A stretch of 64,000 nt of DNA from Thermogutta sp039793925 (lineage in GTDB: Bacteria; Planctomycetota; Planctomycetia; Pirellulales; Thermoguttaceae). Under the pieces are notes generated by a model that made no database searches, was not told where the DNA came from, and saw nothing but the letters and a program-made list of their open reading frames with translations. Where the stretch lies: positions 62,001 to 126,000 of the forward strand of contig NZ_JBAMME010000130.1 of the NCBI RefSeq assembly GCF_039793925.1, written 5' to 3'. A program made the position numbers and the translations under genes. This document shows, piece by piece, positions 35,963 through 44,275 of this stretch (positions are counted from its first letter, which is position 1; each line of letters starts with the position of its first letter).

Positions 35963-36373
35963 GTGACTCCCCCATCAAGTAAGAGCGGAGCTGTTTTCTA
36001 GAATTTCCCATCTTCTCTGCGGAGATCTGAAAAATTTCACCAAAATGGCGCTGCCACTTCCGGCGCCACGGTAGGTGTTATCGTCAACTTTTCTGCCACG
36101 ATCAGGTTCGGCGCCTGCGCCTTGTGAGATTGCGGGTTTTACCGAACAAATCGGGCAAAAACACCGCTGGGGTTTTTGCCCATGGTCGATGCCTGAGCTA
36201 TACTCATCCGAACAGAGTAATGTGGGCTGGCGGCGTGTCGTCGAACGCCGTCAGGTGTGAAATATTCTGGTGGGATTGGCAATCGGAGGATCCACGAGCA
36301 TCACTTTTGCCTGCTCATCGCAGGTGGGCGTCCGCAGGAAGCTATGCGAGGGAGCACTGTGAGGACTGGACGC
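35963..36373. other. 411-base spacer upstream of the S41 peptidase gene
   Basis: Holds a TGGCGC/GCGCCA inverted repeat at 36046-36068 and a perfect ten-base-pair hairpin at 36153-36181 (listed separately). No gene with credible support was found. The peptidase promoter and leader are expected here. In-frame ATG codons at 36257 and 36344 could extend the peptidase upstream but are less well supported than 36374. Confidence 0.45.
36153..36181. repeat. Perfect 10-bp inverted repeat (hairpin) upstream of the S41 peptidase gene
   Basis: GGGCAAAAAC at 36153-36162 and GTTTTTGCCC at 36172-36181 flank a nine-base loop that can itself pair CC with GG. The stem ends in GCCC rather than a free T-run, so it is not a standard terminator. 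It might be an operator, an attenuator or a terminator of the upstream oxidoreductase gene in which the T-run is part of the stem. Confidence 0.6.
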
Positions 36374-38197
36374 ATGGAGCACTCAGGTTCGGACTCGTCT
36401 GTGGGAACAATCCTCGGCACTCTTCGTGATCGGCACTTCCGTCGGTTACGGCGCTTGCTTGGGAGAGCAGGCCTCTTTGGAGCAGCGATTGGATTCTCAC
36501 TTGTTTTAACGGGTTTCGCACTAGCCACCTCAGACGGTGGAGAGCTGAACAATCGTCCGTCTTCCGATCCCTTTTCGCTTTCAGCCAACGAACACGAGGA
36601 ACTGAAAGCTGTTTTGGAACAGGGGCAGGCTCTGGAGCGGCAATCCCGGTGGGGTGAGGCGCTGAGCCTTTATGAAGAAGCCATCCGCCGTTTTCCAGGC
36701 CATACGCAACTGCAAATCCGATTTCACGAGACGCGACTTCATTATGATCTCATCCGTCGGTACGCGGACAGTACCTTTCTGGAAACCGTTCGGAATCTTT
36801 CGGAGCGCAATGCCCTCCAACTTTATGACGAGGTGCTTTTCAAAATCCAGGCTCATTATGTGGAATCACCCCACTGGAACGAACTTTATACTCAGGGTGT
36901 CCATGGTCTGGCTCTCGCTTTGAGCGAGCCCAAATTCCTCGCCGCCTACCAAATCAGTTTGTCATCAGAGGCGGCGGCCAGTGCCGGGCGCGATCTGGAG
37001 TTTATCGTGCCGCCACTCCGCGTGCAGTCGCGGACGACAACTCTCGAGGCCGTTAACCGCTTAACCCAGTGGTTGCATGAGAAGGTGGGACTACCGGTCA
37101 GCGCTGCGGTGATGGAAATGATATGCGGAGCGGTAAACTCCCTGGATCCATACTCTGCGTTCTTGACACCCGCACAGCTTTCCGACCTTTACTCTCAGAT
37201 CGAAGGTAATTTTGTGGGCCTCGGGGTCGAGTTGCGTCCGCAGGAAGATGCGCTCATCGTTTTGCGGGTGATCGCGGGAAGTCCGGCGGAAAAGTCGGGG
37301 GTTCGCGCCGGGGATCGGATTGTGGCCGTGGACGGGCAGAAGGTGCGCGATGTTTCACCGGATCGCGCGGCGGAGCTTCTGAAAGGTCCGGAGGGAACAA
37401 GCGTTTCGCTGGAGATTGTGGATCGAGACGGCCGAATAAGGTCTGTTTCCGTGATCCGCACACGGGTTGAGGTCCCGAGCGTGACCGATGTGCGGATTCT
37501 GGATAACCGGGCGAAAATCGGATATTTTCGACTGCTCAGTTTTCAGCGAACCACAGCCCACGATGTGGAAACAGCGCTCAACCTGCTAGAAGCCCAGGGC
37601 ATGCGATCTCTGATCATCGATTTGCGAGGAAACCCCGGTGGTCTTTTGGGGGCAGCAGTGGAAACGGCAGATCTGTTTTTGACTGGCGGAACCATTGTCT
37701 CGACACAGGGCCGAAACTCGGAGGAGAACCTCGTATACACTGCGCAAGAGGTGCGCAAGTGTGCCGTGCCGCTGGTCGTTCTTATCGATCACGAAAGCGC
37801 AAGTGCTGCGGAGATCTTTGCAGGTGCCCTCCAGGACCAGGGCCGCGGCACGATTGTGGGCACCCCGAGCTATGGGAAAGGTTCGATTCAGGGAATCTTT
37901 CCGCTCACCATTAGCGGCGCCGGACTCCGTCTGACCACGGCTCGGTTCTTTTCTCCTCGAGGCCAGCCCTACGCGGGACGGGGCGTCATCCCCGACATTC
38001 GCGTCCAGGTGGCGGCACGCCCCCTTGCAGGCCGATTGCCCTTCGATTCAGGATTTACGTCGGGCAGCGATTCCTCGTCGATCTCCGGCGACGTGTCCTC
38101 TCAGGCATCGCTTTCAACGTCGCGCGATCCGATTCTCGAAGCTGGCCTCCAGGCAGCCCAACAAATCCTTGCCCAACGCGATGGCGCAACGCGCTAG
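36374..38197 (+). CDS. S41-family C-terminal processing peptidase with PDZ domain
   Basis: A 607-residue membrane-anchored or exported serine protease. A hydrophobic segment (LFGAAIGFSLVLTGFALATS) near residues 30-52 is the signal or anchor. A region with TPR-like character follows (EQGQALERQSRWGEALSLYE). The PDZ domain is near residues 270-350 (FVGLGVELRPQEDALIVLRV, SPAEKSGVRAGDRIVAVDGQ). The S41 core has IDLRGNPGGLL, the catalytic Ser in DHESASAAEIFAGALQDQG and Lys in TPSYGKGSIQGIFPL. The ATG at 36374 follows GAGGA by eight bases. The C-terminal tail is Ser-rich. It likely trims periplasmic proteins; the substrate is unknown. Confidence 0.9.
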   Translation: MEHSGSDSSVGTILGTLRDRHFRRLRRLLGRAGLFGAAIGFSLVLTGFALATSDGGELNNRPSSDPFSLSANEHEELKAVLEQGQALERQSRWGEALSLYEEAIRRFPGHTQLQIRFHETRLHYDLIRRYADSTFLETVRNLSERNALQLYDEVLFKIQAHYVESPHWNELYTQGVHGLALALSEPKFLAAYQISLSSEAAASAGRDLEFIVPPLRVQSRTTTLEAVNRLTQWLHEKVGLPVSAAVMEMICGAVNSLDPYSAFLTPAQLSDLYSQIEGNFVGLGVELRPQEDALIVLRVIAGSPAEKSGVRAGDRIVAVDGQKVRDVSPDRAAELLKGPEGTSVSLEIVDRDGRIRSVSVIRTRVEVPSVTDVRILDNRAKIGYFRLLSFQRTTAHDVETALNLLEAQGMRSLIIDLRGNPGGLLGAAVETADLFLTGGTIVSTQGRNSEENLVYTAQEVRKCAVPLVVLIDHESASAAEIFAGALQDQGRGTIVGTPSYGKGSIQGIFPLTISGAGLRLTTARFFSPRGQPYAGRGVIPDIRVQVAARPLAGRLPFDSGFTSGSDSSSISGDVSSQASLSTSRDPILEAGLQAAQQILAQRDGATR

Positions 38198-38379
38198 TCG
38201 GGACCCGTGACAGCCGTCACGCCGCGAGCATCACTCTTCCCTGAAACAACTGTGATTTGAGAGCAGCAGATTCTCGGAACACCAGTGGTGCGCAGCCAGG
38301 AACTGTTTCCCCTCGCCAAAGCTTCTTGGGAAGCAGGTCTCTCCGACAACGAGGCTTAGCTCATTCGCGCCGCGACAAG

Positions 38380-39369
38380 CTACGGCCGTCGAGAGAGATA
38401 CACAATGGTTACCCCTCCCACGATTATGCCGCCGATCACGGCCAAAATCATCATTCCAATGACGGTGGACCAGTCATACACCGTCCGCAGCATGAACTGG
38501 GCGAGCATCAGGAGAATGACCGTCAGATTAAACGCCACGATCGCATACTGGAGGTCCTGCCGAAACCGTTCCGGGGACCGTGGTGCGAAAGTTTGTGATG
38601 CGGAAGCCTTCTGATGGGCGGGGGCTGCTTTCTGACCGCGTCCGTCTCCTCTGCCGGACATGTACCGTGTGACTGCCGCATTGATCCCGATCGGGGTAGT
38701 GATGACGCTCCGGACGGGCAAACCGTACAAGTGGCGCAGCGTTTCTTCCACATCGGGATTCAGTGGAAAGGGTGACGCCACAAGCAACTGATTGTCGTCC
38801 ACCATGATGGGTAGGCAGGAGTACTGGCGGGCCAGTGCGGGAGGCATCTTGTCGAGAAGCGATACGTCAATCGTTGTCTCTTGAAGATCGACGAACGGCA
38901 ACCCCTGTGATTCGGCGTAGGCTTGCATCACCACGTCGGGTGCCGCCAACTTCTGCTGGATGATGGCATCATGGATCGCCAGTCCTACCGCCTGGGCAAA
39001 GCGCCGCGCCCGCTCCAGGTTCTCAGGTGTGATGGCTCTATTAGCAAGGAGGATTTCCTCGACGGTGCGTCGCACACCCTCACCGAAATCCTTCCGTCCC
39101 AGCATAGCATCGTATTCGCGCTTGCGCTGGGTGTCGGTGAGGCAGAGCATGGCCTTTGCCAGCTCATTGAGAAGCTGCTGGGACTCAAATGCATAATCGC
39201 CCGTCGCATATTTGCGGACGTAGGCGTTCAGTTTCCGATATTGTTCCCGGATTTTATTAACGTCGTCTTCAAAGAGAGGGAGCTTGAGAAGCTGATAGTA
39301 ATTGAGCGGACGCTGGGTTTCCTCAATGCCCAGCCAGTCGCGATAAACATCGATGGGCTTCTTTGCCAT
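38380..39369 (-). CDS. J-like domain fused to MshEN/GspE-N domain and two membrane helices
   Basis: A 329-residue protein. Residues about 20-90 resemble a J domain (NYYQLLKLPLFEDDVNKIRE, LTDTQRKREYDAMLGRK), but the HPD motif that activates Hsp70 is absent at the usual loop (AYVRKYATGDYAF). Residues about 110-240 match the GspE N-terminal/MshEN fold (ITPENLERARRFAQAVG, PDVVMQAYAESQGLPFVDLQ, PPALARQYSCLPIMVDDNQL), a domain that binds cyclic di-GMP in some ATPases. Two helices (LTVILLMLAQFML and a second near IGMMILAVIGGIIVGGVTIV) end the protein. It follows an Hsp70-like gene by 11 bases, so they are almost certainly one operon. GTG/ATG choice: the ATG at 39369 is used. Confidence 0.84.
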   Translation of the reverse strand: MAKKPIDVYRDWLGIEETQRPLNYYQLLKLPLFEDDVNKIREQYRKLNAYVRKYATGDYAFESQQLLNELAKAMLCLTDTQRKREYDAMLGRKDFGEGVRRTVEEILLANRAITPENLERARRFAQAVGLAIHDAIIQQKLAAPDVVMQAYAESQGLPFVDLQETTIDVSLLDKMPPALARQYSCLPIMVDDNQLLVASPFPLNPDVEETLRHLYGLPVRSVITTPIGINAAVTRYMSGRGDGRGQKAAPAHQKASASQTFAPRSPERFRQDLQYAIVAFNLTVILLMLAQFMLRTVYDWSTVIGMMILAVIGGIIVGGVTIVYLSRRP

Positions 39370-39380
39370 ACCACGGCTTC

Positions 39381-40958
39381 CTAATCGACTTTGTATTCGT
39401 TGGCCAGACGGGCGAGGGCGTCAACTTCCTCTTCCGCGAGCACGCCCCGGCGTTCAATTTCGATGCGCGCTTCTCGCCCACTGGTCTTGTCGCGTGCCGT
39501 CACGATGACGCGTCCTTGGGCGCTGAAAGCGTAGGTCACCTCCACCGGCGAGCCCTTCGGCAAGTTGGGAGGCAGGTCAGTGATACGGCACTTTCCGAGA
39601 AGCGAACATGCGAACGGATCCGGTGCGTCTCCTTCCAGAACCTGGACCGTAATTCGCTCCTGATTGTCTTTGGTTGTTTTGAAGATTCGGCGCACCTCGA
39701 TGGGAATCCGGCTGTTCCGCGGAATCATCACATGGTTGATCGTTTTTCCCGTCTTCGGATCGAGGGCCACAATTCCCAATCCATGCGAGTTAACGTTTTC
39801 CTGTTGCACCATCTGCAACCGCCGCCGAATTCTTTCGGCGAGTTCGCTTTCCTCTCCGCGGTATTTCGCTTCTAGAATCGCCGCATGGATGGCCGCGCCC
39901 TCGGCCACTGCCGTGTGCGGGGAAATGCCGCGATACGGTTCGCGATTGAGAATCCGCCGGATCATCGCGGGTACCTGCGGCATTAACGTTGAGCCGCCCA
40001 CCAGAACAATCGCTTCCAGCTCGTCAGGCCGCACGCGAGCTTCTTCCAGCACAAGCAGAGTTGTGTCGGCTGTCCTTTGCAGCAAGTCAGCTGTCAGTTG
40101 GTCGAACAGCTCGCGGGTAATAGGCACGTCGATCGCGCGACCTTCGTACCGGCAGTGGATGACCGTCTCGGTTTTCTCCGACAGCTCAATCTTGGCCAGA
40201 TCGCAGTCATTCCGCAGGATCTGAATCATTTGCGGTGACTCCCGCGGATCGATACCGTGCCGTTGCTTGAACATATCCGCCACATAGTCAAGAAGACGGT
40301 CATTCCAGTCCACGCCACCGAGCTGCACATCGCCGTCGGTCGCCAGCACCCGGAACTGGGTGGGAGTGTATTCCACGACGGTCACGTCGAACGTCCCCCC
40401 ACCCAGGTCGTACACGAGAACTTTCCGAGGCTTATCCACCCGAATTTCCGGGTTCCCGAGAATACCCTCTTTGTAGGCGTAGGTCAGCGTCGCGGCGGTG
40501 GGCTCATTCATGATGTCGACGACGTTAAGTCCGGCAATTCGCCCCGCATCCTGAGTGGCCTTGCGCCGCGCATCGTTGAAGTAATATGGCACCGTAATGA
40601 CCGCGTTGCCGATCTTTCCGATCTGCTTTTCTGCGTCCTGGCGAAGCTTTTTGAGAATGAGGGCCGAAATAAACTCCGGCGAAATTTCCCGTCCGTCGAA
40701 CGTGCGACGGTAGTCGGGCATGCCCATGTATCGCTTGATCCGCTCGATGACGTTCTGCGGATCTTCCATCGCCGCCCGCATCCTATTCGGGCCGACAATC
40801 ACATGGCCACTCTCCGCCAGAAGAATGACGCTGGCCGTTTCGATTTCTCCGTCATCGTTGGGAATGACGCGTGGGCGTCCTTCGTCGTCCAGAATAGCGA
40901 TCGCGGAGAACGTGGTTCCCAAATCAATGCCGACGGTATGCCCAGGTTCGAAATGCAT
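39381..40958 (-). CDS. Hsp70-family chaperone lacking the C-terminal lid
   Basis: A 525-residue DnaK-like protein. The actin-fold ATPase is complete: TVGIDLGTTFSAIAILDDEG, AVITVPYYFNDARRKATQDA, MNEPTAATLTYAYKEG, VLVYDLGGGTFDVTVVEYTP, and IVLVGGSTLMPQVPAMI. The beta substrate-binding domain follows (HVMIPRNSRIPIEVRRIF, QERITVQVLEGDAPDPFAC), but the protein ends about 100 residues short of DnaK, with only one short helix (EEEVDALARLANEY) instead of the alpha-helical lid. AAAGG precedes the ATG at 40958; an upstream in-frame start at 40994 is less likely. It is probably a specialised Hsp70 paired with the J-like membrane protein 11 bases downstream. Confidence 0.92.
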   Translation of the reverse strand: MHFEPGHTVGIDLGTTFSAIAILDDEGRPRVIPNDDGEIETASVILLAESGHVIVGPNRMRAAMEDPQNVIERIKRYMGMPDYRRTFDGREISPEFISALILKKLRQDAEKQIGKIGNAVITVPYYFNDARRKATQDAGRIAGLNVVDIMNEPTAATLTYAYKEGILGNPEIRVDKPRKVLVYDLGGGTFDVTVVEYTPTQFRVLATDGDVQLGGVDWNDRLLDYVADMFKQRHGIDPRESPQMIQILRNDCDLAKIELSEKTETVIHCRYEGRAIDVPITRELFDQLTADLLQRTADTTLLVLEEARVRPDELEAIVLVGGSTLMPQVPAMIRRILNREPYRGISPHTAVAEGAAIHAAILEAKYRGEESELAERIRRRLQMVQQENVNSHGLGIVALDPKTGKTINHVMIPRNSRIPIEVRRIFKTTKDNQERITVQVLEGDAPDPFACSLLGKCRITDLPPNLPKGSPVEVTYAFSAQGRVIVTARDKTSGREARIEIERRGVLAEEEVDALARLANEYKVD

Positions 40959-41191
40959 TGCTGGCCTTTCCCACCAACACGATTGAAGAGACACCTGTCA
41001 CGTGACTACGCACCTACGGCACTCCATGCCCCCAAGCCCAAGGTACCGTCCTCCAGATGCCGGCCACCTCCCGCCGTGCCGCTCCACCGCTTCCGGAGAT
41101 GAGCACGGCTTGCTTATCATTGTGATTCAACCAGGGGCGTCTGTCGATATCCCGGTATCCGGCGGTGACCGCCCCGTCTCCTCTGGTTTTC

Positions 41192-42154
41192 TCATTGAAG
41201 TAGCTTATCCACTTCCTTGAGCAGGTCCTCTGCGGATTTACCCTTCTTCTCTTGACTGACGTCAGGTTGCGGTTGCTCCGGTTTCGCAGGAGTGGCTGGT
41301 TTGGTCTCTTGTGCCGCAGTCTGCTCTGGAGTCTTCCCTGGAATGGACTTTTCCGGGGTTGCAGGCTTTTCCCGTTTTGGCTCGGCCGATTTCGCCTGCT
41401 GCGCGGATTTCTCCTCTTTCTGTGCAGCCGCTGTCCCCTTTTCCGGCTTTTCTGCCGGCGCTCGGGCGGCCGACTCTTTCGTGTCCGGCTTGGCTGCAGC
41501 CTCTTCCGAGGCGAGCGTCTCTTCGAGCTCGCTCACCCCGCTCACTTTGGCCCCGCGCACGATGGCCAGAAAATAGGGCTCGGCGAGGCCCACCGTTTCT
41601 GGCGGAGAGCGAAGCTCAAACTGGTAGCGACGGCCGGCCACCACCGTATCGAAAAACACCCGATCGACAATCCCACCGAGGGCGTCTTTCACCCGCGCCC
41701 GCCGGGTATACATGACCCCCACAAGCTGCCCAATCTGTCCCGTCTTGACGGTGGTTTTGGCGCCCGCGGAAGCAAGCTCCGAAGCGACGAATTTAGCAAA
41801 CGCATCCACGTTGCCAGCATCCACGTTCTTGAACTGCTGGCAATCCTCCGCCGTCACGATTACCGTGGGGTAAGGATTCCCCTCCGCGGCCTGGAACCGA
41901 ACAATGTACCGACTGGAACGTGGAGATACCACCCAATCGCGCGGCGGGCTGATTTCCAGGCGGCCCTCATCGAGAGGAGGAAGTGGGTCACCGAGGACGG
42001 GCAGTTCACCGATATCCAGTCGGGCAATCGATGGCGCTTTGCCATCGCTGCTGGAACCCGATTTCCCACATCCATCCGACAGAACAAAAGCCCCTATCGC
42101 CACGCAAAACACGGTGATTCGCATCAGGTGCGCTCTACGATCATACCATGTCAT
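41192..42154 (-). CDS. Lipoprotein with a Lys/Glu/Pro/Ala-rich C-terminal tail
   Basis: A 320-residue protein. The signal MRITVFCVAIGAFVLSDGC has a lipobox-like LSDGC; a further ten residues are added by starting at ATG 42154, which has GAGAGGG seven bases upstream (ATG 42124 is the alternative). A folded part of about 160 residues contains ISPPRDWVVSPRSSRYIVRF and YTRRARVKDALGGIVDRVFF, then a charged low-complexity tail (about residues 210-320) of Lys, Glu, Ala, Pro and Gln repeats. Such tails are usually disordered. No family was identified with confidence. It lies 233 bases upstream of the Hsp70 gene on the same strand. Confidence 0.8.
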   Translation of the reverse strand: MTWYDRRAHLMRITVFCVAIGAFVLSDGCGKSGSSSDGKAPSIARLDIGELPVLGDPLPPLDEGRLEISPPRDWVVSPRSSRYIVRFQAAEGNPYPTVIVTAEDCQQFKNVDAGNVDAFAKFVASELASAGAKTTVKTGQIGQLVGVMYTRRARVKDALGGIVDRVFFDTVVAGRRYQFELRSPPETVGLAEPYFLAIVRGAKVSGVSELEETLASEEAAAKPDTKESAARAPAEKPEKGTAAAQKEEKSAQQAKSAEPKREKPATPEKSIPGKTPEQTAAQETKPATPAKPEQPQPDVSQEKKGKSAEDLLKEVDKLLQ

Positions 42155-42280
42155 CCTCTGGCCCTCTCGGTTCCATATGACCATGCTGGGGAATTTGGCG
42201 ACACGAACCACCCGATACGGCAGTAGACAGGAAGGCTCCGGCCTGGACTGCACTCCATCCACGTCGTCATCCGCCGCCGA

Positions 42281-42583
42281 TCACGCCCCGTCCACCGGTA
42301 TCTCTACTTCAACTTCTCGTTTGACGAGCTGAACAAAATGGGGGACCTTTTTGCTTTCTGAGAGTTCCCTCGCCACCCGTTCGGCGTCTTCCCGATGAGC
42401 GTAGTCGAAGGTCTGCACTTCGACGAGAGTCTGGCTGAACACTCCCCACAAGGCGATGCGTTTAACGACCTTTTTAACTTTCGGCCGACTTTTCCTGGAA
42501 GACTTCGCCTTTGACGTATCCTCCTGGGAAGCCGCCTCCGCCTGCTGACGGAGGGCTTTCCGATCCAAGATCTTCCGAGCCAT
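42281..42583 (-). CDS. Small basic hypothetical protein
   Basis: A 100-residue protein starting MARKILDRKALRQQAEAASQ, with a Lys/Arg-rich middle (SSRKSRPKVKKVVKRIALWG) and a C-terminal part that looks folded (DYAHREDAERVARELSESKK, FVQLVKREVEVEIPVDGA). AGGTGA precedes the ATG at 42583. The C-terminal strand-helix-strand pattern may be a small alpha/beta domain, and the basic region suggests nucleic acid or membrane contact. No family was recognised. It precedes the lipoprotein gene by 126 bases. Confidence 0.72.
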   Translation of the reverse strand: MARKILDRKALRQQAEAASQEDTSKAKSSRKSRPKVKKVVKRIALWGVFSQTLVEVQTFDYAHREDAERVARELSESKKVPHFVQLVKREVEVEIPVDGA

Positions 42584-42914
42584 TGCGGTCACCTGTAAGA
42601 AAACGACAGATCCGACTTTCGAGGGGCTGCCGCCGGCGGCAGATCCCGGCAATTCGCGCTAATTTTTATGATAATCGTTCGCGATTGATTTGACCAGCGA
42701 CAGCGCCGCTCTTTGGAATTCCTTGTAGGTATTGCTTGCCATCCCTCTCAGTGGGGGAACGTGCCTACAACTCGAAAATCGGTACCTCCGCAACTCCGCT
42801 AGCGGAGCCAATCGTGGATCGCACCCATGCGGCGATCACTGCGGCAACCGCCAGCCATTTGTCAACCCGGCCCCCTGTATAATCAAGGACAGGGGCCGAT
42901 GGAGGTATCCGACG
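42584..42914. promoter_or_regulatory. Divergent spacer upstream of uvrC with a 16-base perfect palindrome
   Basis: CTGCCGCCGGCGGCAG at 42627-42642 is a perfect palindrome 44 bases upstream of the small basic gene. It might be an operator or a short hairpin. A TTGACC at about 42688 lacks a good -10 partner. No gene was seen. Confidence 0.4.
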
Positions 42915-44255
42915 ATGGCATCCATGGAAGCGGACCACACACGTTCTCCGGCTGCCTTAAAGGTCAAAAACTTTCCCCACAAACCCGGCGTGTACCTCAT
43001 GAAAGATGAGGCAGGTCGGGTCATTTACATCGGGAAGGCCAAAGACCTCCGCAATCGCGCAAGCAGCTACTTTCTCAAGGCGGCCGCCGAGGATCCACGT
43101 ACAGCGAAACTTGTGCAGGAAATCCGGGACATCGATTACATCGAGGCGGAAAGCGAAGTGGATGCCGTGCTCATGGAAGCACGGCTCATCAAGGATCTTC
43201 AGCCAAAATACAATCGCGAGCTCAAAGACGATAAGACGTTTCCCTACTTGGAAATTTATATCCGCGAGGATTTCCCACGGGTCGTGTTCACGCGGGAACC
43301 GCAAGGACGGGGTACTAAGCTTTATGGGCCCTTTACAAGCCCCCGTGTGCTCCGTGGGGCGATTCAGGTCCTGCAAAAGATTTTCAAATTCCGCACGTGC
43401 CAGCTTGACATACGAGAAGACGATCCGCGCTGGCGTCATTTCCGTCCGTGTCTTCTAGCGGCAATCAACCAGTGCACCGCACCCTGCAACCTGCGGATTT
43501 CTAAGGAGGAATACCGCAAAGACATCCGACGGCTCCAGAGGTTCCTGGAGGGAGACAAAGAAGGGCTTCTGAAGGATCTCCGGCGAGAGATGAAAGAAGC
43601 GGCGGAGGCCCTGCGATTCGAAGAAGCCGCCCGGTTACGGGATGAAATCGAGTATCTCGAAAAGCTGGATGAGCGGGGCAAAATCGACGTCCATGTCCAA
43701 CCTGAAGTTTTTCATGTCGATCCCAAAAAAGGATTGGCAGGACTCCAGCGCGTGCTGAAGTTGGCCCAGCCGCCGCGAACGATTGAAGGCGTGGATATCG
43801 CTCATCTGTCGGGCTCTGAGATGGTGGCCAGTCTGGTCCGCTTCATCGACGGTCTGCCCTTCAAACCCGGTTACAAGCGGTACCGGATCCAAACGGTGGA
43901 AGGGATCGACGATTACGCGGCCATTCGGGAGGTCGTCCACCGGAGATTTCGCAGACTGCGCGAGGAGGATGAATCTCCGCCAGACATCTTTCTCATTGAC
44001 GGTGGCAAAGGCCAGCTCCACGCAGCCCTTTCTGCTCTGGAGCAATGGGACGGTCCCCGCCCGGTTTTCGTGTCCCTGGCCAAGCGAGAAGAGGAAGTCT
44101 TTGTGCCGGGAAGGGACGAACCGCTTCGCCTCAGTCGGCATTCCTTCGCCCTTCGGCTGCTGCAGTATGTGCGGGACGAGGCTCACCGCTTCGCCCAGCA
44201 CTACCATCATATACTCCGCCGAAAATCCACACTTGGCGACGAGAAAAACCCGTAA
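42915..44255 (+). CDS. uvrC: UvrC-type excinuclease subunit lacking the C-terminal HhH region
   Basis: A 446-residue nucleotide excision repair nuclease subunit. It has the GIY-YIG domain (PHKPGVYLMKDEAGRVIYIG, then NRASSYFLKA) for the 3' incision, the Cys-rich segment (CLLAAINQCTAPCNLRI), the UVR motif (ALRFEEAARLRDEIEYLEKL) that binds UvrB, and the RNase-H-like C-terminal nuclease (GVDIAHLSGSEMVASLVRFI, FLIDGGKGQLHAALSALEQW, LLQYVRDEAHRFAQHYHHIL). It stops right after that domain, about 150 residues short of E. coli UvrC, so the tandem helix-hairpin-helix is missing. GGAGGT precedes the ATG at 42915 by eight bases. Confidence 0.9.
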   Translation: MASMEADHTRSPAALKVKNFPHKPGVYLMKDEAGRVIYIGKAKDLRNRASSYFLKAAAEDPRTAKLVQEIRDIDYIEAESEVDAVLMEARLIKDLQPKYNRELKDDKTFPYLEIYIREDFPRVVFTREPQGRGTKLYGPFTSPRVLRGAIQVLQKIFKFRTCQLDIREDDPRWRHFRPCLLAAINQCTAPCNLRISKEEYRKDIRRLQRFLEGDKEGLLKDLRREMKEAAEALRFEEAARLRDEIEYLEKLDERGKIDVHVQPEVFHVDPKKGLAGLQRVLKLAQPPRTIEGVDIAHLSGSEMVASLVRFIDGLPFKPGYKRYRIQTVEGIDDYAAIREVVHRRFRRLREEDESPPDIFLIDGGKGQLHAALSALEQWDGPRPVFVSLAKREEEVFVPGRDEPLRLSRHSFALRLLQYVRDEAHRFAQHYHHILRRKSTLGDEKNP

Positions 44256-44275
44256 GCGGAGCGGAACTTCTGAAA

